From Nocardia abscessus (GTDB lineage Bacteria; Actinomycetota; Actinomycetes; Mycobacteriales; Mycobacteriaceae): a DNA stretch of 64,000 nucleotides. Where the stretch lies: NCBI RefSeq assembly GCF_015477775.1, contig NZ_JADLQO010000001.1:558001-622000 (forward strand). The letters run 5' to 3'. The position numbers were made by a program, and so were the translations under genes. The notes under the pieces were generated by a model that did not search any database, had not been told where the DNA came from, and was given only the letters and a program-made list of their open reading frames with translations. Below are positions 1 through 8,599 of this stretch, piece by piece. How positions within the stretch are numbered: position 1 is the stretch's first letter; the number at the start of each line of letters is the position of its first letter.

Positions 1-192
1 CCCGAGCGCCACCGCACCGTTCTGCGTGATCTCGAACTGGCCGTTCTCGGCGGCGGTGGCAAGGACCCTGTCCCCCACGGTCACCACGGTCGGCTGCTCC
101 GTCACGGCCGATTCTGCGTGGGCGGTTGCCGCGGTGATACCCACGGCCGAGATGGCCATGAAAACGGCAGCGGTGATTTTCTCGAACTTCAT
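1..192 (-). CDS. secreted protein, N-terminal part only
   Basis: The first 64 residues are in the window; the 3' end lies beyond base 1. The protein starts MKFEKITAAVFMAISAVG and has a short basic n-region, a hydrophobic stretch and an AHA-type signal peptidase I site near residue 26, so it is probably exported. The mature part begins with a Thr/Val-rich segment. An AAGGG ribosome binding site lies just upstream of the ATG. It is divergent from the CHAT operon. I recognise no family from the visible part. Confidence 0.7.
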   Translation of the reverse strand, partial: MKFEKITAAVFMAISAVGITAATAHAESAVTEQPTVVTVGDRVLATAAENGQFEITQNGAVALG

Positions 193-385
193 TTCGAATC
201 CCTTCACTCAGCTGCCCCTGATGGGCGGACCGATTCCGACCTTAGGCGCGAAGTTCGACATATCCCCTGCTGCGCAGACGTCCGCGACAGCGTGTCGCCG
301 GTCAACTCGGTTGAGCTTCTCGACAGAGGCAGAGCCGCCTTCGGCGATCAGGGCCGTGAACACGCCGGGAGTAAGTCGCGGCAAA

Positions 386-397
386 TACACTGCACCC
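386..397 (+). promoter_or_regulatory. possible -10 element for a leaderless CHAT operon
   Basis: TACACT at 386-391 lies six bases before the ATG at 398, and there is no purine-rich ribosome binding site before that ATG. This spacing fits transcription starting at or next to the start codon. No convincing -35 element is visible. Confidence 0.3.
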
Positions 398-1783
398 ATG
401 CGACGACCGCGCGCCATGGTGCTCGATGAGGTGTGGCGCAGGCTCGATGGCGTGGAGCCGCTCAGCGGCCCGCACGGCGGTCCGCTGCGCCGGACCGTGA
501 AGCTCCTGCTCGACCCGCTGGTGATCCGCCCCGTGCAGCATCCTTCGTGCGCGGGGCCCATCCTGACGGCCGACGGCGCGGTGCTGCTCGAGGCGCGTAT
601 CCAGGCCGCGGCCGACGTGCTGCGCGCGACGGCGGCGTGGTTCACAGTCCTCAAGCAGGTGCGGCGGACGCTGCGGATCACCGAGGGGCACCCGCAGGAC
701 CTGTACTTCCAGCGCTGTTTCGAGCTGGCGACCACTTCGGGTATGCCCGACCAGGCGCGGGCGCGCACGGTCGCGGAGGACGCACTGCGCGAGATCCACG
801 AGTACACCGCGGGGCGCACCACCCAGGCGTTGAAGGAATACCTGACCGACCGCGCCCGGGAGCGCGAGCTGGCCGGGCTGCTCGAGCTGGCCTGGCGGCG
901 ACGCCCGCCGACCGGGCCGCAGGGCGCCGACCATGCCGTTGAGGTGGACGCGCTGCTGGAAGCCTGCGCCGCGGCACGACTGGGCCGAGACGGCGCCGAT
1001 GGACAGCCCGCGCTGGATCGGCTGGTCGACGCCCATGCCGGTACCCACGCGGGAATCCGGTTGTGGCAGGACACCTCCGGTCATTCGGCCCAGGAACTCG
1101 GGCTGACCACGCACCCGGTGCCGCTGCGTCCGGCGATCGGCTCCTCGGCCTCGAAATCGACCCTCGGGCTTCCGTTCGATCGCACCGTCTACGAGCGTGT
1201 GTTCACCGTGCTGCAGGCATCCGCCGACCGGGCGGAGCTGCCGCCGATCCCCGAGCTGGTCGACGCCGAGATCGCCAGGAGTTGCGCGCCATGGGCGCTG
1301 CTGGAGGAGTCGCTGCGCGTGGCCGCGACGGCGGGGACCGCACTGGCGACCGGATTGTCGCCCATCGAGCACGGTCGCGGTCGGGGGGTCCGACCGCGGC
1401 TGCGTCTGGCCGAAACGGATTCGGAGGCGACAGGTTCCACGGCGCATCACGTGGTCAACAGCCGCTGGCAGCGAGAGGCTTACGTGCTGCAGGCGCGACG
1501 GCTGGTGGTGAGCGCCGACGCCACGGAATCACCCACGGGTCCATTGGCCGCGATCGCAGCCGAGTTGATCACGCCTTGGCGGCCGTACCTGCGCCGATTG
1601 TGGGTTCGCCTGCACGGCAGGGATGTCCGGGAGTTCGCGATCCACGATCCGGACGAACTGTGGGACCTGCTCGACGGTGTGGCGCGGTCGGTCATCCTCG
1701 ACCATCGCACGCGGGTCAAGCGGGCGCTCAATGTGCGCGCGAGCGCGATTGAGCCGGACGCGGCGGAATCGAGGGCGAGCTGA
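398..1783 (+). CDS. uncharacterised first gene of the TPR-CHAT operon
   Basis: 461 residues, not recognised. It looks soluble and largely alpha-helical, with many Arg, Ala and Leu, no signal peptide and no membrane segment. The reading frame stays open upstream to base 26, but that extension would run antisense through the secreted-protein start. I chose the ATG at 398, where the encoded sequence becomes MRRPRAMVLDEVWRRL; an ATG six codons later is an alternative. Its stop overlaps the next start by one base (TGATG), so the two are probably translationally coupled. By position it may be an effector, adaptor or substrate of the CHAT protease, which is inference only. Confidence 0.75.
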   Translation: MRRPRAMVLDEVWRRLDGVEPLSGPHGGPLRRTVKLLLDPLVIRPVQHPSCAGPILTADGAVLLEARIQAAADVLRATAAWFTVLKQVRRTLRITEGHPQDLYFQRCFELATTSGMPDQARARTVAEDALREIHEYTAGRTTQALKEYLTDRARERELAGLLELAWRRRPPTGPQGADHAVEVDALLEACAAARLGRDGADGQPALDRLVDAHAGTHAGIRLWQDTSGHSAQELGLTTHPVPLRPAIGSSASKSTLGLPFDRTVYERVFTVLQASADRAELPPIPELVDAEIARSCAPWALLEESLRVAATAGTALATGLSPIEHGRGRGVRPRLRLAETDSEATGSTAHHVVNSRWQREAYVLQARRLVVSADATESPTGPLAAIAAELITPWRPYLRRLWVRLHGRDVREFAIHDPDELWDLLDGVARSVILDHRTRVKRALNVRASAIEPDAAESRAS

Positions 1784-2814
1784 TGAGCACGACCGTACGC
1801 ATCCGCAGGCGCGACGATCTGTGGATCATCGCGCCGGACGACGCTCCGACCGTGGTGGACGACACGGCCGGGGTGGACGTACTCGTGCTCGAGGTGGCGG
1901 GCGGACACTTGACCTGGAGCCTGCTCGCCGGGCAGGTGACACCGGCGGCGGTGATCGATGATCTCGCCCTCGCGCAGGAGTGGATCTGGGCGGTGTACGG
2001 CCCGGAGGTGTCCGTCGCACTCGACGAATCCGCCGCGAGCGAGGGGGAATTCCCGTCCGAGCCCGCGCTGCCGGACCTCGCCGCCCGCGCGTGGCGGCTC
2101 GGCTACGCCCGCTGGGCGGCGCGCTGGTGGCCCGCGTCGACCTTGGACGGCATCGCCCCGCTGGACGAGAGCCTGCTGGACGACGAAATCGCCACGTTGA
2201 GCGAGGAATGCGACCTGATCGTCGACGGGGCCGACGCGGTGGCCGAGCAGCGCACGCCCGCCGCGGCGCTCGGCCGCGCGGAGGACTACGCGCTGGCAGC
2301 GGGACCGGCCACGATCGTCGCGCCCGGCGCCCTCGTTATGGCCAGAGGCACTGCGGGCTGGGACTGGAATCGCTGCCCGCCCGGTTTGCTCGACGCCTCC
2401 GAACGCGCTGTGTCCTGGGAGGTGGTGCGCGAGGCGGGCACGACGATCGTGCGGGTGAGCGCGGTCGCCGCGCCGCTGTCGGCCGAGGACGTCCCGGCAC
2501 ACCTGCATCCTCGTGTCGCGATCGGCACCGCGGCCGATGCCACGGACGTGCCGCTGATCCGCGAGGGCGACCTGTGGCAGGCCGAGACCACGGCGCCGGC
2601 CGGTGCGGAAGCGGGCGTCACCGTGCGCGTCTACGTGCCGGGCGTCGGCGTGGACGAGCAGGAGCCGGACGCCGCGGCCCGCCGCGCGCGGATCCGCGAG
2701 CTGGTCACGGCACGACTGCGACGCACCTCAGACACACCCGACACACCCGACACCCCCGTCGACGCGCCGCTGCTGGCGGAAATCGCCGCCGCCGCCTCGG
2801 ATTCGGACTTCTGA
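1783..2814 (+). CDS. uncharacterised second gene of the TPR-CHAT operon
   Basis: 343 residues, not recognised. The N-terminal half is acidic and Trp-rich (for example YARWAARWW near residue 110). The C-terminal third looks like beta strands (VRVYVPGVGV) followed by an Arg-rich helix, then a short low-complexity tail with repeated Asp-Thr-Pro units coded by a 9-base DNA repeat at 2731-2760. There is no signal peptide or membrane segment. It is coupled to the preceding gene by TGATG and lies one base before the TPR gene. Codon use matches its neighbours. Confidence 0.75.
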   Translation: MSTTVRIRRRDDLWIIAPDDAPTVVDDTAGVDVLVLEVAGGHLTWSLLAGQVTPAAVIDDLALAQEWIWAVYGPEVSVALDESAASEGEFPSEPALPDLAARAWRLGYARWAARWWPASTLDGIAPLDESLLDDEIATLSEECDLIVDGADAVAEQRTPAAALGRAEDYALAAGPATIVAPGALVMARGTAGWDWNRCPPGLLDASERAVSWEVVREAGTTIVRVSAVAAPLSAEDVPAHLHPRVAIGTAADATDVPLIREGDLWQAETTAPAGAEAGVTVRVYVPGVGVDEQEPDAAARRARIRELVTARLRRTSDTPDTPDTPVDAPLLAEIAAAASDSDF

Positions 2815-2815
2815 G

Positions 2816-4342
2816 ATGGCCGACGAGACCGCGGACGACGGCCGTGAACTGCTCGCCGTAGGCGCCGACGCGTACGCCCGAGGGGACACGGTCGAAGCGA
2901 AGCGCCTCTTCGAAGATGCCGCCGAACGAACCACTGGCGACATCCGGCTCGGCGCGATCATCAATGCCGCTAGCATGGCCGACGAACTCGGCGACCACGC
3001 CGCCTCGCTCGCGCTCTACCGCTCGGCGCTGGCCGAAATGTCGGACGACGCACCGCGATTGCGTCCGAATGCCCTGGTCAACATGTCGCAGGCGCTTCAG
3101 CATCTCGGTGAGCTCGACGAAGCGCAAGCGGCTCTGGAGCAGGCGCGGGCCTTGCTCGCCGACAACACCGACAGCGATCTGGGCGTGCTGCGGGTGGCTT
3201 GCCTGCTCTCCCTGACCGCCGTCGCGCTGCACCGGCAGAACTGGGCCTACGCCGCCGAGCTGGCCACCGAATCGCTGGAGGCGGCACGGCGTTTCGCGCC
3301 GCAGCTGGCCGGCCATCCGCTGATGAATCTCGCCGCCACCTATTTCGAGACCGGACGCCGCGACTTGGCCGTGGATTTCGCGCGGCAGGCACTGGCCGCG
3401 TTCGAGGACGCGGGCGATCGGAACGCGGTCGCCGAGACCGAACAGAACCTCGCCATCATGCTCGTTCGCATCGAGCGGTACGACGAGGCGGAGGCGCCGC
3501 TGCGATCGAGTCAGCAGTATTTCGAGCGGGCCGGTCTGGGGCACCGAGCCGGAGTCGGCCTCAAGACCATGGGTTTTCTCGCCGAGGGGCGAGGCGATTT
3601 GGCGGTCGCCGAGGACTGCTACGGACGGAGTCTGGCGTATTTCGTCGCGTCCGGCGCCGTGCTCGACGCGGCCGACCTGCGCATCCGGTTGGCTACGGTG
3701 GCATTCCGGACCGGCCGGGCCGGCGAATCCGAGCAACTGCTCGCCGCGGCGTTCGCGACCTATGCCGAGCGTGGGCTCGGCCTGCACTGCGCTCAGCTCG
3801 ATTTCTGGCACGCGACGCTCTTGGAAGGCGCGATCAGCGCGACCGAGTCGCCACCCGCGCAAATGCTCGCGCAGGCGGTCGGGATCGCCGTTCCGGCGGC
3901 TCTGGCCATCGACGCCGTGCGCTACACCCTGCCGAACGGCACGCAACGCGAGCAGTGGAACCGGCAGATCGCCGACCCTGCCATGCGGCTGGCGTTTCGC
4001 TTCGCCTACCTGGCCGGCAATGGCGTGCTAGTCGCCGATTTGATCGAAACACAGTGCGCTGGGACTACTTTGGCCATCGATAGAGCCGAGCGGGATACTC
4101 CTGCGCGACTTCCGCTCGATTTACTGGACGCACCGGAGGATTTCACCGATCATCCCGGCAGCGCCGCCCTGCAATTGGGCGCCGCCCTGGCCGAGGTCGC
4201 GGCCGGAGCGGGACTGCCGGTCGCGCCGCCGCCGCGCTTGGCGTTGGCCGCGGAAGGCCGGATCGCGCTCGCGCCGTTCATCGTCGCCGCCGAACAGCGC
4301 TACGGCCGGGTGATCCGTGACGATCGGGTGCTGACGGTATGA
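2816..4342 (+). CDS. tetratricopeptide-repeat protein of the CHAT operon
   Basis: 508 residues. At least seven to eight degenerate TPR helix pairs cover roughly residues 10-350, with repeated A-x-x-x-G or L-x-x-x-G turns such as YRSALAEM, LGELDEAQAALEQA and ETGRRDLAVDFARQALAAF. The C-terminal 150 residues are less clearly repetitive. TPR arrays are protein-protein interaction scaffolds, and TPR plus CHAT is a recurrent pairing in which the TPR part senses or presents a partner. The ATG follows the previous stop by one base, and its stop overlaps the CHAT start (ATGA). Cytoplasmic. Confidence 0.85.
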   Translation: MADETADDGRELLAVGADAYARGDTVEAKRLFEDAAERTTGDIRLGAIINAASMADELGDHAASLALYRSALAEMSDDAPRLRPNALVNMSQALQHLGELDEAQAALEQARALLADNTDSDLGVLRVACLLSLTAVALHRQNWAYAAELATESLEAARRFAPQLAGHPLMNLAATYFETGRRDLAVDFARQALAAFEDAGDRNAVAETEQNLAIMLVRIERYDEAEAPLRSSQQYFERAGLGHRAGVGLKTMGFLAEGRGDLAVAEDCYGRSLAYFVASGAVLDAADLRIRLATVAFRTGRAGESEQLLAAAFATYAERGLGLHCAQLDFWHATLLEGAISATESPPAQMLAQAVGIAVPAALAIDAVRYTLPNGTQREQWNRQIADPAMRLAFRFAYLAGNGVLVADLIETQCAGTTLAIDRAERDTPARLPLDLLDAPEDFTDHPGSAALQLGAALAEVAAGAGLPVAPPPRLALAAEGRIALAPFIVAAEQRYGRVIRDDRVLTV

Positions 4343-5595
4343 CGCGACCGACCGTGCTCGTCCGCATGGCGGACGCGGGAGACGTCTACGTGTCGTGGCG
4401 GTGGGTCGATGACAGCGCACCCCGCGGCGCGGGCGTGCTTCCGGAAGACGCGGCCGTGCGGGCGGTGGGACTGCTCGCCGAGGCGCTCCCGCGGCCCGCC
4501 GAGACCGGTGGTCTCACGCACGCCCTCACCACCGGCGCGTTCGCCGACTACGAGCGGGAATACGCCGTCGCGCAAGCACTTTCCCAGGCACTGTTGCCGT
4601 ACGGACTGGCCGCACAACTCTACGAGCTGTGGCAGGGCGGCGTGCGCCCGCATATCCGGCTGCAACCGTCACCGCGTCTGGCGCAGGTGCCGTGGGAACT
4701 CATCGCGCCGGACCGCGAGGTCCGGCTGATCGACATCGCCGACGTCAGCCTGCTCGCACCGGCGAGTGTCGTGCAAGCGCCGGGACGGATCGCGCGCGCA
4801 TGGACCGAGAGCGCCGCCCTTCCGGTCGTCGCGGTGCTGGACCCGCGCATACCCGGCTTCCGCGCCGATTCGACGCTCGGTTCGGTCCTGGGCCGGATGA
4901 CCGCCGAAGCCCCGCTCGCGCAACGGATCGCGACTTACGCCGCGGAGGACCGATTGCGTCCGGCGGTACCGAATCCGGTGGACGCCTTCCGGCGCACCGA
5001 TGTGGACCGCGCCTGGCTCGGCGCCACCCTGCGGGCGGGCGCGAGCCGCCTGGTCTACGTCGGGCACGTCACCGCCGCCGCGCCCGAATCCGGCCGTAGC
5101 GAGGACGCCGAGTTGCACCTCGCCTGCACCGCCGACGCCGTCGGCTTCGCCGAGCCGTCCCGCACGCACCGGCCGCTCTCGGCCAAAGACCTACTGCTGG
5201 GCACGCACACCATCGACGCGGATCCCGTTGCCGGACCGCAACTGTGGCCGATGCCGAGCCGGGTCGCGCTGATCGCCTGCGAGAGCGGGGGCGACCTGCG
5301 GTTCAGCGAGGCGCTCGGTTTGACCGCCGCGATGATCACCGGCGGTGCGGAACTGGTCACCGCGAGCAGGTGGGCGCTGCCCACCGATTTCGCCTTCCAG
5401 CGCGTCGCGGGCGCGCCGCCGCAGGCCCAACCGCTACAGCAGGCCGTCTGCGCCATCGACGGCGCGCACGAACAGCCCGACCCGGTGACCGCACTCGCCG
5501 AATGGCAGCGCGAACGCCTGAGCGCTTGGCGCGACACCGGCCGGATCGAGCATTCCCCGGTGTTGTGGGCGGCATTCGCGACCGTGTGCACCTGA
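4339..5595 (+). CDS. CHAT domain caspase-like protease
   Basis: 418 residues. The C-terminal half is a CHAT (caspase HetF associated with TPR) domain. A VPWELI motif (about 118-123) is followed by the presumed catalytic His in YVGHVTAA (His243) and Cys in LIACESGG (Cys314), each after a hydrophobic strand as in caspase-fold peptidases. CHAT proteases act in signalling, programmed death or defence. Here the enzyme is the last gene of a four-gene coupled operon and overlaps the TPR stop by four bases, so it probably works with the TPR protein. The N-terminal 110 residues are family-specific and not recognised. Substrate and trigger cannot be read from sequence. Confidence 0.88.
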   Translation: MTRPTVLVRMADAGDVYVSWRWVDDSAPRGAGVLPEDAAVRAVGLLAEALPRPAETGGLTHALTTGAFADYEREYAVAQALSQALLPYGLAAQLYELWQGGVRPHIRLQPSPRLAQVPWELIAPDREVRLIDIADVSLLAPASVVQAPGRIARAWTESAALPVVAVLDPRIPGFRADSTLGSVLGRMTAEAPLAQRIATYAAEDRLRPAVPNPVDAFRRTDVDRAWLGATLRAGASRLVYVGHVTAAAPESGRSEDAELHLACTADAVGFAEPSRTHRPLSAKDLLLGTHTIDADPVAGPQLWPMPSRVALIACESGGDLRFSEALGLTAAMITGGAELVTASRWALPTDFAFQRVAGAPPQAQPLQQAVCAIDGAHEQPDPVTALAEWQRERLSAWRDTGRIEHSPVLWAAFATVCT

Positions 5596-5814
5596 CCCCG
5601 GCAAATCCCGCTCCACAGTCTCCATACACCGCTCTACGTGCGGCGATGCCGAGAGATTCGCGGAAAAACGGGTAACGCTACTCCTGCGCAAACCGACACT
5701 CAGCATCGAACGTATGGATAAGCTCGAACGCCGTCGGCCATTACGAGTTCTGAGCAGGAGACGTAGCTACACCAGTCGGATCACCGCCTCGACCGGCCTC
5801 TGAGGAGCCCATCA

Positions 5815-6054
5815 ATGCGCTACTACGCCGTCTACGACAACGACGGAAACCTCGCCACCATCCTCGGACAACCTGACGACGCGCCGCCGCTGCGCCCCGC
5901 CGCCTTTCATCGGGGGCAACGGCTCACCGAATTGGCCCTACCGGAAGGGGCCCTCGACCCCACCGACCCGGACAACCTGAACGCCCTGCTCGACCTGGTC
6001 GCCGACCGCCGAGTCGACGCGACGACTTCCCGCACCGACACGGCTGCCCGCTGA
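5815..6054 (+). CDS. small hypothetical protein, 79 aa
   Basis: 79 residues starting MRYYAVYDNDGNLATIL. The N-terminus looks like two beta strands and the C-terminus is acidic and Arg-rich. A clear GAGGAG ribosome binding site lies eight bases before the ATG. A 29-codon basic open frame (5714-5803) ends right at this ribosome binding site. No family is recognised. It follows the CHAT operon by 219 bases and could be a separate transcript. Confidence 0.6.
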   Translation: MRYYAVYDNDGNLATILGQPDDAPPLRPAAFHRGQRLTELALPEGALDPTDPDNLNALLDLVADRRVDATTSRTDTAAR

Positions 6055-6093
6055 TCGGTCACCGGTCGGGTAGCGCGGTGCCGGACCGCATCC

Positions 6094-6498
6094 TCACGCC
6101 CGCGTGAGGGCGACCACCGGAATGACTCGGGCGGTGTTCATTTCGTGCTCGGCGAAGAACGGATAGGTGTTCTTCAGCATCGCCCAGGTGCCCGCACGGT
6201 CGTCGCCGGTCAGCGGGGTGGCCAGCGCCGGATAGGTCTCCTCGCCCACCTCGACGGTGACGTGCGGGTCTTTCCGCAGGTTCAGGTACCAGTCGGGGTG
6301 TCTGGGTGCGCCGATGTTGGAAGCGACGATCAACAGCCGGTCGCCGTCACGGTGGAACATCATCGGAGTGGTGTAGGGGGCGCCGGTGCTGCGGCCGGTC
6401 GTGGTCAGCAAGATCAGGCGGTCGCGCTGCATGCCGTCGATCTCGCCGCCCGCTCGGAACTGCGCGATGGTTCGCCGATTGATTTCCTTGACGTCCAC
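6094..6498 (-). CDS. Ddn-like F420H2-dependent nitroreductase family protein
   Basis: 134 residues, the usual length for this split-barrel family (DUF385 / deazaflavin-dependent nitroreductase). Typical features are the LILLTTTGRSTGAPYTTPM strand pair, the FHRDGDRLLIVASNIGAP segment that contacts F420, and HPDWYLNLRKDPHVTVEV. Members use reduced F420 to reduce quinones or nitro compounds, usually near the membrane. Substrate here is unknown. It lies 97 bases downstream of a hydrolase gene on the same strand. Confidence 0.88.
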   Translation of the reverse strand: MDVKEINRRTIAQFRAGGEIDGMQRDRLILLTTTGRSTGAPYTTPMMFHRDGDRLLIVASNIGAPRHPDWYLNLRKDPHVTVEVGEETYPALATPLTGDDRAGTWAMLKNTYPFFAEHEMNTARVIPVVALTRA

Positions 6499-6595
6499 GG
6501 TTCACCTCCCTCGGATGTGTGGACGAGCCTCAGCTTTCTCTCTGCTCGCACACCCTGTCCGGGAAACGCCGGGATCGGCGGCGGCGCCGACGCAT

Positions 6596-7435
6596 TCAGT
6601 CGCGATGGGAGAGCAGGTGCTGGATCAGCAGCCGGGTGAGCGCCTCGGGCGCCTCCTCCGGGATCCAATGCGAGACGTCCTCGAGCATCTCGAATCGGTA
6701 CGGGCCGGATACGTATTTCTGGGTGGCCAGCGCCGCGGTGGATCCGACGGTCGCGTCCTCGGTCCCCCACACGTACAGGGTGGGAACGTCCACCGGGCCG
6801 ATCGGACCCGCGAGACGCATGCCGCGGTACCAGTTCAGCGCCGCGGTGAGCGCACCGGGCTCGGCCAGCCTGCGCGCATAGTCCTCGACGCGTTCCTCCG
6901 GAACCTTCCACTCGAAGATCCGGCGCAGCGCGGCCCCGTCGTCGGCGAGCAAGATCCGCTCCGCGGTACGCGGCTCACGCAGCGTGGTCAGGTGGTGCGA
7001 GCGCTGCGCTTGGTCCTCGTCCTCGGCCATCGCCTGCGCGAGCGCGGCGGGATGCGGATGCGACACCGCGCTGAAGGTGCGGACCCGCTCCGGCAGCTCC
7101 GCGGCCACCGCCCACCCGACCATCGCCCCGCAGTCGTGGCCGATCAGGTCGAAGCGCTCCCACCCCAGCGCGTCGGCGATCGCCACCACGTCGCCGACCA
7201 ACTCCTCGAGCCGGTACTCGGCGGCCCGCTCGGGCCGCACTCCCGGTGAATATCCGCGCTGGTCGGGTGCGACGGCACGGCAACCGCCGCCGCCCAGCAC
7301 GCCGAGCTGGAACTCCCACTCGCGCGCGCCCTGCGGAAACCCGTGCAGCAACAGCACCTCACGGTCGCCGGGAGCCCCGGCGGCCAGTACGTCGAAGGCG
7401 CCCGCCCCGGTGCGAATCTCGAGTTCTTCGATCAC
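6596..7435 (-). CDS. alpha/beta hydrolase, epoxide hydrolase / dehalogenase type
   Basis: 279 residues from the GTG at 7435. LLLHGFPQGAREW holds the oxyanion-hole HG-x-P motif. GHDCGAMVGW carries an Asp in the nucleophile elbow, as in epoxide hydrolases and haloalkane dehalogenases, instead of Ser. The acid is likely in YVWGTEDATV and the catalytic His in EDVSHWIPEE. Asp as nucleophile points to ester-intermediate hydrolysis of epoxides or halo-compounds; the substrate is not predictable. An upstream in-frame extension exists, but the GTG has a GAGCGGG-type ribosome binding site and gives the normal family length. Confidence 0.85.
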   Translation of the reverse strand: MIEELEIRTGAGAFDVLAAGAPGDREVLLLHGFPQGAREWEFQLGVLGGGGCRAVAPDQRGYSPGVRPERAAEYRLEELVGDVVAIADALGWERFDLIGHDCGAMVGWAVAAELPERVRTFSAVSHPHPAALAQAMAEDEDQAQRSHHLTTLREPRTAERILLADDGAALRRIFEWKVPEERVEDYARRLAEPGALTAALNWYRGMRLAGPIGPVDVPTLYVWGTEDATVGSTAALATQKYVSGPYRFEMLEDVSHWIPEEAPEALTRLLIQHLLSHRD

Positions 7436-7467
7436 CCGCTCGACTCTAGAACCGGGTACCGACGCGA

Positions 7468-7764
7468 TCAGTGCTCGTCGAAGTGTCCGTCGTGGGCGGC
7501 GTGGCGGTGTCCGTCGTGCAGGTAGTCGACGTGGTCGCCGTGCTGGACGGCCTCGTGGCCGCAGTTGGGACCGTGCTGATGCGGATGATCGGCGCACTCG
7601 GTGTGCCCCGCCCGCTCGCATTCGTCGTAGTGCCCCTGGTGTTCGCGGTGCAGATGACCATCGTGGGCGTAGTCGATGTGATCGCCGTGCTGGAACGCCG
7701 CGTGCCCGCAGTCCGGGCCGTGCACATGGTCGTGGCCGGTGTGCTGCGCGTGTGCTGTGGTCAT
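7468..7764 (-). CDS. His-rich metal-binding protein with an internal duplication
   Basis: 98 residues, about a quarter His, with Asp, Glu and four Cys. Two copies of one unit are visible: HGPDCGHAAFQHGDHIDYAH near the start and HGPNCGHEAVQHGDHVDYLH later, each followed by a short His-x2-4-His tail. Such proteins chelate Zn, Ni or Co and act as a cytosolic buffer or metallochaperone; there is no signal peptide. A GAGGG ribosome binding site precedes the ATG. It is the first gene before the hydrolase on this strand. Regulation by a metal sensor is plausible, but I could not identify an operator with confidence. Confidence 0.8.
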   Translation of the reverse strand: MTTAHAQHTGHDHVHGPDCGHAAFQHGDHIDYAHDGHLHREHQGHYDECERAGHTECADHPHQHGPNCGHEAVQHGDHVDYLHDGHRHAAHDGHFDEH

Positions 7765-7873
7765 CGAGTTTCCCTCTTTCCTTGATCGGATAGCTGGAAT
7801 CGTGATGATCGATACATTAGCAGATGCGCATCAATCGAGATTGCCCTGCGTGTGCTGGACTGTCCCCCGCGGT

Positions 7874-8599
7874 TCAGAGCACCTGGGAGAGGAACCTCTG
7901 CAAGCGCGGCGTCCGCGCGTCGTCGAACAAAGCGTCCGGCGTGCCGGTCTCCACGACCTGCCCTTGGTCCATGAACACCACGCTGTCGGACACCGAGCGG
8001 GCGAAGCCCATCTCATGGGTCACCACGACCATCGACATGCCACCGGAGGCGAGGTCGGCCATCAGCGCGAGCACCCCCTTCACCAACTCGGGGTCCAGCG
8101 CCGAGGTGGCCTCGTCGAAGAACATGATCTCCGGCTGCATCGCCAACGCCCGCGCGATGGCGACGCGCTGCTGCTGCCCTCCGGACAGGTTGGCCGGCCG
8201 GGTGTCGGCCTTGTCCGCCAGACCGACGATCTCCAACTGCTCGACGGCCAGCGCCCGCGCCCGATCCTTGCTCAGCCCACGCAGCTTGCGCGGACCCAGC
8301 GCGACGTTCTCCGCGACGGTCTTGTGCGGGAACAAGTTGAAGTGCTGGAACACCATGCCGATGCGCTGGCGCAGCCGGTCCGGATTCTCGGTGAGCACGG
8401 ACTTGCCGTCCAGCAGCACGTCGCCCTGGTCCGGCTCGTACAGCCGGTTCAGCACCCGCAGCAGGGTCGATTTACCCGAGCCGGACGGCCCGATGACGGT
8501 GGCGGTCTTGCCCGCGTCGACGTGGATGTCGATCCCGCGCAGCACGTGATTGTGCCCCAGCGTCAAATGCAGTCCGGTACCGGTGAGGGAGGCACTCAT
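7874..8599 (-). CDS. polar amino-acid ABC transporter ATP-binding protein (GlnQ-like)
   Basis: 241 residues, full family length. Walker A is GPSGSGKST, Q-loop VFQHFNLFPH, signature LSGGQQQRVAIARALAM, Walker B IMFFDEATSALDPE and switch His VVTHEMGF. The VFQHFNLFPHKTV segment is typical of the polar amino-acid (GlnQ/HisP) subgroup. It energises uptake through the fused binding-protein/permease encoded immediately upstream; the TAG stop of that gene directly abuts this ATG, so both are one transcript. Confidence 0.93.
   Translation of the reverse strand: MSASLTGTGLHLTLGHNHVLRGIDIHVDAGKTATVIGPSGSGKSTLLRVLNRLYEPDQGDVLLDGKSVLTENPDRLRQRIGMVFQHFNLFPHKTVAENVALGPRKLRGLSKDRARALAVEQLEIVGLADKADTRPANLSGGQQQRVAIARALAMQPEIMFFDEATSALDPELVKGVLALMADLASGGMSMVVVTHEMGFARSVSDSVVFMDQGQVVETGTPDALFDDARTPRLQRFLSQVL

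Noticed and set aside
26..397. In-frame extension of the first CHAT-operon gene back to base 26
   Set aside because: It would run antisense through the signal peptide of the divergent secreted-protein gene, and its composition is unlike the rest of the protein; the ATG at 398 is better.
7765..7850. Possible Zur or other metal-sensor box before the His-rich gene (10-base palindrome GATGCGCATC)
   Set aside because: The palindrome does not extend and does not match a metal-regulator consensus that I can recall reliably.
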